64,000 nt of DNA, taken from assembly GCF_000428045.1 (NCBI RefSeq), contig NZ_ATZE01000012.1:122410-186409 (forward strand), written 5' to 3'. The translations under genes and the position numbers were made by a program. This document shows positions 57,706-64,000 of this stretch, piece by piece. The notes beneath the pieces were generated by a model. It was not told the DNA's origin and made no database searches. It saw nothing but the letters and a program-made list of their open reading frames with translations. Each line of letters begins with the position of its first letter. The first letter of the stretch is position 1. The DNA comes from Sedimenticola selenatireducens DSM 17993. Its GTDB lineage: Bacteria; Pseudomonadota; Gammaproteobacteria; Chromatiales; Chromatiaceae.

Positions 57706-59442
57706 ATGTCCGCACAGAGGACGTCAAGGCGCATTATCGTCTATGGTTTTCTGTTGGTTATCACCGTTCTGGTAGCAATAACCGGTACTGGTCTTTATCG
57801 CATACAGAGCCTCTCATCAGGCCTCACCGAGATTGTCCAGGATCGCAATACACAAATCACAATGATGCACACCATGCGTCAGGTCGCCCGCGAACGCTCC
57901 ATCAGCCTGCAGTCGGCGATGATCACCAATGACCCATTTACAGTCGATGAATATGCCATGGAGATGAGCACTGCGGCATCTCGGTATGTTGCAGCACGGC
58001 AGAAGTTGCTTGCCTATGACATCCCCGCCGTAGAACGGCAACTGCTGGATCGTCAACACGCCCAGACGGTAAAAACCGCCTCTTCGCAAAATCGCGTCAT
58101 CCAGCACCTGCGTGACCAGGAGTACCAACTGGCAGACGATCTGCTGTTTCATACCACACTGCCCGGCCAGCGCAGAGCCATGGCTTTGATGGATGAGTTT
58201 ATTCTCCTGAAACAGCAACAAAACCTCGACAACCTGAAGAGCACCAGCCGTGAGATTGAGCAAACCTATAGCCTGATGATCTTTCTCAGCACCTTTGGGG
58301 TACTATTCAGCATCACTATCGCCTCTCTGATTCACCGACGCATCAGCAACGAAATCGCACGTCGCCATGAGTCGGAGAACGAACTGCGCCATAGCGAACT
58401 TCGGGAACGCACCATCCGCGAGAATATGATGGATGGCCTCCTCACCCTGAATGACCGGGGAATAATTATCTCATGCAACAAGGCCTGCAACTTGATATTC
58501 GGCTACGACCACAACATCCTGGTTGGCAAGAGCGCCCACACACTCATGCCCCAGGTCATTGCCGAAGACAGCAATGGTTATCTTATTCGTGATCTGGATG
58601 TATGGAAAAAACGCAAGCTCGGCATGAGCCGCGAGGTGACGGGTAGTCGCAGCAACGGCTCGACTTTTCCTGCGGAGATCGATATCTCCAAAATCGAGCT
58701 GGACGGTGAATCGGCCTATATTGTGGTGGTGCGTGATATTACCGAAAAAAAGGAGGTCCAACAGAGACTGCAACAGTTTAACCAGGAGTTGGAAAAATGC
58801 GTAGCGGAGCGTACCCGCGAACTGGCCCGCACGAATGACAAACTGCTTCACGAGATTCACGAACGGGTCAAGGCACAGCAGGAGTTAACGCACCTGGCTA
58901 CACATGACAATCTGACCGGCCTGCCCAACCGCTCCCTGTTCAATGAACATCTGGAAATTGCGATCCACAATGCACAACGACACGACCGTCAGTTAGCACT
59001 GCTATTTCTGGATCTGGACGGATTCAAGACAGTCAACGATAACTATGGCCACGAAGTTGGCGACCATTTGCTGCAAGCCATCAGCGCACGCATGAGGGAG
59101 TGTATACGAAAGGAGGATATCCTGGCCCGCATGGGCGGCGATGAGTTCACAATCCTGCTGGGCGACCTGGTACTGCCCGCAGATGCCTCACTGATTGCGC
59201 AAAAGTTGATAAGCGCCATCAATAAACCGGTCAATATCAATAGCCGCTTGTGTCAGGTTGGAGTCAGCATCGGCATAAGCCTGTTCCCGCAGTCGGCAAA
59301 GGATGCACGCACTCTACTGCGCCTTGCCGACGACGCCATGTATACCGCCAAGGCCGAAGGAAAGAACACCTTGAGCATCAGCATCACCAACACAGATCGA
59401 ATGGAGACAGGGGTATACGGTGAACCAGTAGACCCTGAGTAA
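57706..59442 (+). CDS. Membrane sensor diguanylate cyclase with PAS and GGDEF domains
   Basis: 578 residues. Two membrane segments (about 10-30 and 187-210) enclose a helical periplasmic domain of the four-helix-bundle sensor kind. A PAS domain (about 228-345, with GIIISCNKACNLIFGYD and VVVRDITEKKEVQ) and a coiled coil lead to GGDEF (about 405-565). The active site reads MGGDEF (477-481) and is intact; TGLPNRSLFNEHL marks the start. No EAL domain, and no RxxD inhibitory site is obvious before GGDEF. It should make c-di-GMP on an unknown periplasmic or redox cue. GGGAGGAG precedes the ATG. Confidence 0.93.
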   Translation: MSAQRTSRRIIVYGFLLVITVLVAITGTGLYRIQSLSSGLTEIVQDRNTQITMMHTMRQVARERSISLQSAMITNDPFTVDEYAMEMSTAASRYVAARQKLLAYDIPAVERQLLDRQHAQTVKTASSQNRVIQHLRDQEYQLADDLLFHTTLPGQRRAMALMDEFILLKQQQNLDNLKSTSREIEQTYSLMIFLSTFGVLFSITIASLIHRRISNEIARRHESENELRHSELRERTIRENMMDGLLTLNDRGIIISCNKACNLIFGYDHNILVGKSAHTLMPQVIAEDSNGYLIRDLDVWKKRKLGMSREVTGSRSNGSTFPAEIDISKIELDGESAYIVVVRDITEKKEVQQRLQQFNQELEKCVAERTRELARTNDKLLHEIHERVKAQQELTHLATHDNLTGLPNRSLFNEHLEIAIHNAQRHDRQLALLFLDLDGFKTVNDNYGHEVGDHLLQAISARMRECIRKEDILARMGGDEFTILLGDLVLPADASLIAQKLISAINKPVNINSRLCQVGVSIGISLFPQSAKDARTLLRLADDAMYTAKAEGKNTLSISITNTDRMETGVYGEPVDPE

Positions 59443-59614
59443 AAATCACTAAAACCAGATCACAACAAATCCATCACAACCTCTCAAAACGAGTCCTGCT
59501 AGAAAATAAACACGCCTCCGCTGCAGTTCAGGCAACCAACATGCCGCACAAAGCCCTGTTCATTCAGGATTTGGTATTCGCAGCAGCACCGGTGTCGCGA
59601 AGGGAATCTGGAGA

Positions 59615-60154
59615 TCAAGCACCCGACCGGGGCATTCCGGCTCCGGCTAGCGGATTGAGATGCGCGTGCGGATCAACGACCTGCAGCGAAACCAGTTTTG
59701 TGCCCCCGGATACCCTTTGTATTCCCACTTCCCTGAAGCCGAACCTGGCATGAAAGGCCCGGGAGGCTGGATTGGGCGGTTCCAGATTGAACTCGCAGGC
59801 AACAACCGAAATATCGCTGGCAGCTGCGAACTCGAGCAACGCCCGGTATAGGCTGCTGCCCACCCCTTGACCGGCAAACTCGGCACCCACCACAACGCGG
59901 TCGATATAGATAAACTGCGGATAGCGGGACTGGAACCAGAGGTAATTATCGCTTTGGTAGACAGTTCCCTCCCGCAGCGTGAGGAGAAATCCGGCCACCT
60001 GTCCGCCGATCGTCGCCACCTGGTGAAAACAGGCCAGGCTGTGCAGGAACCGAAGCCCGTCCAGATCCATGGGACTGGTCTGTTGTACCACGGCATCGTT
60101 CAGATGAAGAATGGCGGAAAAATCATTTTCATTGGCGTTGCGCAGTAAAACCAT
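59615..60154 (-). CDS. GNAT-family N-acetyltransferase
   Basis: 179 residues. Acetyl-CoA loop VVVGAEFAGQGVGSSLYRALLEFA matches motif A of GNAT enzymes (Q/RxxGxG/A), and FHARFGFREVG is motif B. It transfers acetyl groups to amines on small molecules or proteins; the target is unknown. It stands alone, converging with the GGDEF gene. Confidence 0.9.
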   Translation of the reverse strand: MVLLRNANENDFSAILHLNDAVVQQTSPMDLDGLRFLHSLACFHQVATIGGQVAGFLLTLREGTVYQSDNYLWFQSRYPQFIYIDRVVVGAEFAGQGVGSSLYRALLEFAAASDISVVACEFNLEPPNPASRAFHARFGFREVGIQRVSGGTKLVSLQVVDPHAHLNPLAGAGMPRSGA

Positions 60155-60260
60155 GTTGGGAACCTATAATCAGCAAGGAAGGTTGCATATGGTGACTTCC
60201 CGGTGACTGATCGGGTTGTTCCTGCACTTATCAGCCGTGAAAATTTTTCCGTTCGGGTCA

Positions 60261-62090
60261 TTATATGTCATACATCATGGGCAGCAGCCAGGAGAGCGCC
60301 AACCAGACAATCAAGGTCAACGGAATGCCGACACGGACGAAATCATTAAACTTGTATCCCCCGGCATTCATCACCAGCAGGTTGGTCTTGTAGGCCATGG
60401 GGGTGGCGTAGCTCATGTTGGCGCCGAACAGTACCGCCAGCACGAAGGGTTCCGCGGGCAGGCCCAGTTGCTGCGCGATACTGACGGCAATGGGCGTACC
60501 AATCACGGCGGCGGCATTATTGGAGACGATATTGGTCAGTACCGCCATGACCAGCATCAGACCACTGAGCATCACGGTGGGTGAACTGCCGGCACTCACG
60601 CTGACAAAGAGCTGCGCCAGGTAGTGTGCGCCACCCGTCTTGGACAGCGCCATTCCCAGGGCAAGGCTGGCCACCACGATCAGGATCACCTGGGTGCTAA
60701 GCGCCTGCGCCGCATCTCGCCAACTCAGGCAGCGGGTGATTATCATCAGCAGGACGCCACAGGTGGCACTGATGGCGATAGGCAGAATACCGAAAGCCGC
60801 CACCACCACGATTGCCGCCATGATCAGCAGTGCCAGGGGCGCCCGCTTTGTCGTGGGGAGGTCGCTGGTGGCGTCGAGCACCAGCAACTCACCACTGCGC
60901 TTCAACTCCGCGATCCGCTCACGGCTGCCCTGCACCAGCAGCACATCACCCACGTTCAGGCGAACACTCCCCACCTCCTCCCGCAGCGTGCGGACAGTGG
61001 CGCCCGCCCGGTGCAGCGCCAGTGTTACCAACTGGTAGTAATCGGAAAAACGCAGGCGTGACAAGGTTGTGCCATCCAGCGGCGAGCCCTGGGTGACCAC
61101 AATCTCCGCCAACTGCTGATCCTCATCATGCAGCGGATGCTCCTCATCCACCCGCTTGTCATCGGTGTAAAGCTTTGCCCCCAGCACAGTCTCCATCTCC
61201 TTGAGATTGTCCGGTGTGTCCTTCACACTCAACAGGTCACCCGGTTTGATGACGACATCGGGCAAAGGGGTCAACACAACCCCGCCATTCCGGTGAATCT
61301 GTATGATCTTCAACGTCCGACCAACTTCTTCATTCGCCTCGGCCAGGGTTTTGCCGGCTGCGAAACTCTCCTCGTCCACATGCAGTTGTGCGGTGAAAAC
61401 ACGCGGCGAGGTATCCTCCATCAGCGCCTCGCGCCTGGGCAGCATACGTGGTGCGAGCAGCCATAAAAACAGGATGGCCAGACCACCGGCAATCGCTGCC
61501 GGAATAAAGAAATGAAACATGCTGAAGCGCGGCAGCCCCATATCGGATGCCACGGAGACCACCAGCAGATTGGTGGAGGTGCCGATGGTGGTGCTCATAC
61601 CGCCGACCAGCGTGGCAAAACCCATGGGCATGAGAATGCTCGATGCCGGCTGGTTGTTGCGCAGGGAAACACTGACCAGGATGGGCAGCAGCAGTACGAC
61701 TATGGGCACATTGTTCACAAAGGCGCTCAACAATGCACCCACCAGCAGAGTAATCAGCAACGACAGCATGGGACTGATCGACCACAACCGTGCAAGCTGA
61801 CGCCCCACCGGTTCCAGTGCGCCGGTCCGCACCAGCGCCTGCCCGGCAATCATCAGGGCACAAACGGCTACCAGTGCTTCATGGCCAAATCCGGAGAAAA
61901 AATCGATGGCATGGAGCTGCTCTCCATCGGCCATGTAGGGAAAAAGCTCAAACCCGGCAGTCAGCAGCACCAGCACCGCCAGACTGGAGGTCTCCAGCGG
62001 AATCCGTTCGCGGGTAAACAGGGCCAGGGCGACCACTACCAGGAGAAGCACAGCGAGGCCGTGCGTATCGGGCAATGCGGGTAGTTCCAT
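60261..62090 (-). CDS. SLC13-type sodium/anion permease with two TrkA-C domains
   Basis: 609 residues. About 11 membrane segments in two halves frame two cytoplasmic RCK/TrkA-C domains (about residues 215-385; VDEESFAAGKTLAEANEEVGRT and TQGSPLDGTTLSRLRF). The family signature appears as SAFVNNVPIVVLLLP and GGMSTTIGTSTNLLV, repeated as TNIVSNNAAAVIGTPIA and NMSYATPMAYKTNLLV. Relatives carry sulfate, citrate or dicarboxylates. With no neighbours to narrow it, sulfate or a dicarboxylate is a guess. Confidence 0.9.
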   Translation of the reverse strand: MELPALPDTHGLAVLLLVVVALALFTRERIPLETSSLAVLVLLTAGFELFPYMADGEQLHAIDFFSGFGHEALVAVCALMIAGQALVRTGALEPVGRQLARLWSISPMLSLLITLLVGALLSAFVNNVPIVVLLLPILVSVSLRNNQPASSILMPMGFATLVGGMSTTIGTSTNLLVVSVASDMGLPRFSMFHFFIPAAIAGGLAILFLWLLAPRMLPRREALMEDTSPRVFTAQLHVDEESFAAGKTLAEANEEVGRTLKIIQIHRNGGVVLTPLPDVVIKPGDLLSVKDTPDNLKEMETVLGAKLYTDDKRVDEEHPLHDEDQQLAEIVVTQGSPLDGTTLSRLRFSDYYQLVTLALHRAGATVRTLREEVGSVRLNVGDVLLVQGSRERIAELKRSGELLVLDATSDLPTTKRAPLALLIMAAIVVVAAFGILPIAISATCGVLLMIITRCLSWRDAAQALSTQVILIVVASLALGMALSKTGGAHYLAQLFVSVSAGSSPTVMLSGLMLVMAVLTNIVSNNAAAVIGTPIAVSIAQQLGLPAEPFVLAVLFGANMSYATPMAYKTNLLVMNAGGYKFNDFVRVGIPLTLIVWLALSWLLPMMYDI

Positions 62091-62218
62091 GGTTTTCGAC
62101 TCCGATGATTATTTCCTAACCTGATTACCCACAATGCTCAGCCAGGTTCAAATACCGCTCATTCACGGCCAATATCTTCCCGATCGCACTGAATTTATCT
62201 CTTTATCTGGCTATGAGT

Positions 62219-62824
62219 TTAGGGTCGGACAAACTTCTTTCGCGCACGCGCCACCTTGTCCCTGATAACACAGGCCTCGACATGATCATTAATCAACCCC
62301 ATGGCCTGCATAAAGGCGTATACGGTGGTCGGGCCGACAAACTTCCAGCCCATCTTTTTCAACGCCTTGGATAAAGCGACCGATTCATCCGACGTCGATG
62401 CGGTTTGCGGCTCCGCCAATTTATCGGCCTCGGGTTCATAACGCCAGAAAAAGGTTGCCAGGGATCCCTCCTGCTCTACCAGCTCCCGGGCACGTTTTGC
62501 GTTATTGATCACCGCCTCGATCTTACCGCGATGACGCACAATACCCGCGTCCTGCAGCAGGCGCTCCACATCCCGTTCGGTAAAGCGGGCGACCTTGTTG
62601 AAATCAAACTGCTGGAAGGCCTTGCGGAAATTCTCCCGCTTGGCCAGGATGGTGCGCCAGCTAAGCCCCGACTGAAAACCCTCCAGGCACAACTTTTCAA
62701 ACAGGCGCCTATCCTCATCCACCGGATAGCCCCATTCGTGATCATGATAATCCAGGAACTCCGGTGCAGCGCCACACCACTGACAACGGGGTTTCTTATC
62801 CGCCGCGATAAAAGGTTCGCTCAT
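62219..62824 (-). CDS. tag: DNA-3-methyladenine glycosylase I
   Basis: 201 residues from the Met at 62824 (MSEPFIAAD); an earlier in-frame start at 62857 lacks family support. The zinc-binding CQWC begins the domain, and YHDHEWGYPV, LEGFQSGLSWRTILAKRE, QDAGIVRHRGKIEAVINNA and GWKFVGPTTVYAFMQAMGLINDH follow as in E. coli Tag. It cuts 3-methyladenine from alkylated DNA. The second zinc ligand pair near the C-terminus is partly changed (VEACVIRDKVARAR has one Cys). Confidence 0.94.
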   Translation of the reverse strand: MSEPFIAADKKPRCQWCGAAPEFLDYHDHEWGYPVDEDRRLFEKLCLEGFQSGLSWRTILAKRENFRKAFQQFDFNKVARFTERDVERLLQDAGIVRHRGKIEAVINNAKRARELVEQEGSLATFFWRYEPEADKLAEPQTASTSDESVALSKALKKMGWKFVGPTTVYAFMQAMGLINDHVEACVIRDKVARARKKFVRP

Positions 62825-62951
62825 CTCTAATCCCTCATGTGAAACCGGTTTTACCAACAGGATACCCAGGCATCAATCCACCTGAATCATGGACTAAAAA
62901 TATTAGCGAAAAAATCGCTTTTGTCATTATTTAACTTCACCCTGTGCCGAC

Positions 62952-63383
62952 TTAGGCCTTCGGCCAAAGAATCATCTGGGTACAGCGGAACAACGCGATC
63001 TTCCGGCCAGTCGACTCATCCGATACAACGGCATCCCATACCTGGGTATTTTTTCCCAGATGCTGGGAAGTTGCGTGACAAACAATGCTTCCCTCCTTGA
63101 CCGTACCAAGGTAATTACTCTTCAACTCTATAGTAGTGAAGGATTCCGCCCCATCCGGCAAGTGCGCGATGGTGGCATAGCCACAGGTGGTGTCGGCAAG
63201 CGCCACCACACTTGCCGCGTGCAAGAAATTGTTGGGCGCAAAGTGCAGCTTTTGCACCGGCATACGACTGTGGAGGTTGTTGGCCGTCAGTTTCACCATC
63301 TGGATACCGAGGTACCCGGGCAAATACTCCGTTCCACGCTGGTTCAGTAGCTCAATCGAAACATCTTCTCGCAGTTTGCTCAT
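62952..63383 (-). CDS. PaaI-type hotdog thioesterase
   Basis: 143 residues. The hotdog pattern HFAPNNFLHAASVVALADTTCGYAT contains the HGG-like turn (here LHAAS with the catalytic Asp in ALADT) and TTIELKSNYLGTVKEGSI follows. It hydrolyses acyl-CoA thioesters; PaaI relatives act on phenylacetyl-CoA or other aromatic thioesters, but there is no proof of that here. Confidence 0.85.
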   Translation of the reverse strand: MSKLREDVSIELLNQRGTEYLPGYLGIQMVKLTANNLHSRMPVQKLHFAPNNFLHAASVVALADTTCGYATIAHLPDGAESFTTIELKSNYLGTVKEGSIVCHATSQHLGKNTQVWDAVVSDESTGRKIALFRCTQMILWPKA

Positions 63384-63443
63384 GCTGGTATCCGTGTATC
63401 AGGTTTGTCGATAATGCAACCTTCATTGTGAAGGAGCACTGCC

Positions 63444-63530
63444 ATGCAGGGAAATTCAACTATACAGGGTGTGTACTATTCGTGGGTAACTCAGGAACCT
63501 CACGCTTTCAGAGCTGGCGATCCATTTTGA
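63444..63530 (+). CDS. Small open frame with good ribosome site (28 residues)
   Basis: ATG 63444 follows AAGGAGCACTGCC and encodes a 28-residue peptide that starts MQGNSTIQGVYYSW and ends at TGA 63528. No family is recognised. It may be the remaining 5' piece of a gene cut by the neighbouring cassette array, a short leader peptide, or chance. Confidence 0.25.
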   Translation: MQGNSTIQGVYYSWVTQEPHAFRAGDPF

Positions 63531-63669
63531 TGGACGGCTAGATGATCACATTGTGTTGTGAGGGTCGGATGACACAGAGTGTTGAACACCCTCATCATCC
63601 TTGATCGTTAGCGAAGTATAGAGCAGCCGTATAGCTGAACCTACATGTACGAGATTGAGTTTTTCATCT

Positions 63670-63707
63670 GACCCCAAACTTCAGACCCCAAACTTCCCAA
63701 ACTTCGT
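63670..63707. repeat. Tandem 14-base direct repeat
   Basis: TGACCCCAAACTTC is followed directly by AGACCCCAAACTTC and then a shortened CCAAACTTC. It lies just outside the attC site. Confidence 0.6.
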
Positions 63708-63738
63708 AGATCAAAATGGCTATGAGGTTGCTTTTCAT

Positions 63739-63822
63739 GGCTAACGCCGCCAGCACGCGCGGCTTTGCAGTGAAGGCGAAGCCGCAACGAAAAAGCCGTC
63801 GCCGTGCCTGGCCTTGTTAAGT
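63739..63822 (-). other. Integron attC recombination site
   Basis: On the minus strand the site begins ACTTAACAAGGCC and ends GGCGGCGTTAGCC. The outer TAAC/GTTA core pairs, then after three unpaired bases GCCA, GCACG, CG and CGGCTTT pair with the other arm. The left arm has three extra bases (a G within CCAGGCACG, a G and an A further in), the extrahelical bases that direct strand choice by the integrase. The loop is about 30 bases. The 84-base length and boundary sequences are typical for an attC. It begins at the stop codon of the HEPN gene, as expected for a gene cassette. Confidence 0.85.
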
Positions 63823-64000
63823 GCCAACTTGCTTGACCCAGTCTCTTATGAATATCCCCAAACGCTCGATATCACCCTTCTCTAGCACTCCGCTATGCAT
63901 AATGACATTTCTAGAGCGTTCTACAGCGTCAAATACGTTTGCAGCCCAATCAATCGACTGAATATGTGCCTCAAAATCATCCCAATTATTTCGCATAATA
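63817..64000 (-). CDS. HEPN-domain protein in an integron cassette (5' end outside window)
   Basis: The frame read leftward from the right edge ends at TAA 63817-63819, overlapping the attC. It encodes at least 59 residues from the ATG at 63996, but the frame stays open to the edge and the domain is incomplete at its start. The segment RNVIMHSG is the Rx4-6H motif of HEPN domains, followed by LEKGDIERLGIFIRDW, a usual last helix (compare Swt1/ApeA-like HEPN proteins). HEPN proteins with this motif are often RNases in toxin or defence systems. Whether an antitoxin partner is present lies outside the window. Confidence 0.7.
   Translation of the reverse strand, partial: IMRNNWDDFEAHIQSIDWAANVFDAVERSRNVIMHSGVLEKGDIERLGIFIRDWVKQVGT

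Overview
The window reads as the chromosome of a GC-rich gammaproteobacterium with a versatile, facultatively anaerobic metabolism. Supporting this are a complete YhiI-RbbA-YhhJ export operon, a class I PHA synthase, Acs, SixA, LemA/YjgR/YebE-type genes, an Rof homologue and a 4-hydroxybenzoyl-CoA reductase cluster. A member of, or relative of, the Chromatiales/Sedimenticola group would fit, but that is inference from gene content. There is no rRNA or tRNA gene that I can recognise, and no prophage, intact insertion sequence or CRISPR array.

Layout. 1-9000: tail of a DnaQ-like exonuclease, acs with a strong terminator, an acyltransferase-hydrolase fusion, an NYN/cold-shock fusion, a Nudix hydrolase, sixA and ppx. 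9000-15200: a lemA / DUF2207 / YjgR-ATPase run, a DUF533 protein and an AEC-type carrier. 15200-20450: less familiar genes: a small membrane protein, a PRC-barrel/EF-hand protein, a lipoprotein-like gene split by an amber codon, a secreted MACPF-like protein, Rof and nudF. 20600-28000: mostly minus-strand housekeeping genes (DoxX, gamma-glutamylcyclotransferase, LysE, cold-shock protein, aldo/keto reductase) and a very large PilZ-DUF1631-GGDEF-EAL protein.

28100-40700 is the metabolic centre. Two molybdenum enzyme operons diverge from an AT-rich region at 33238-33795. Leftward: fdhD, a DMSO-reductase-family catalytic subunit, a four-cluster ferredoxin subunit and a membrane anchor. Rightward: hcrC-hcrA-hcrB (4-hydroxybenzoyl-CoA reductase), then XdhC, a molybdopterin-binding/nucleotidyltransferase fusion and an IscU/NifU-like scaffold, which together look like a dedicated cofactor insertion kit. 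The pairing suggests anaerobic breakdown of aromatic acids towards benzoyl-CoA. The leftward enzyme may be a phenylacetyl-CoA oxidoreductase, but its substrate cannot be read from sequence alone.

40800-57300: PHA synthase, the yhiI-rbbA-yhhJ exporter with a convergent MarR regulator, alanine dehydrogenase, a DUF211 / VIT-like / P-type ATPase cation module, a two-gene ABC exporter and a hipBA toxin-antitoxin pair preceded by a cluster of repeated operator-like motifs. 57700-63400: a PAS-GGDEF cyclase, a GNAT acetyltransferase, an SLC13-type permease, tag and a hotdog thioesterase.

The last 260 bases enter what looks like an integron cassette array: an 84-base attC hairpin on the minus strand sits directly behind the stop codon of a HEPN-domain gene cut by the window edge. 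This, the AT-rich divergent promoter region, the hipBA operator cluster and the secreted MACPF-like protein are the places most likely to hold something new. I found no complete, plainly undescribed multi-gene system.
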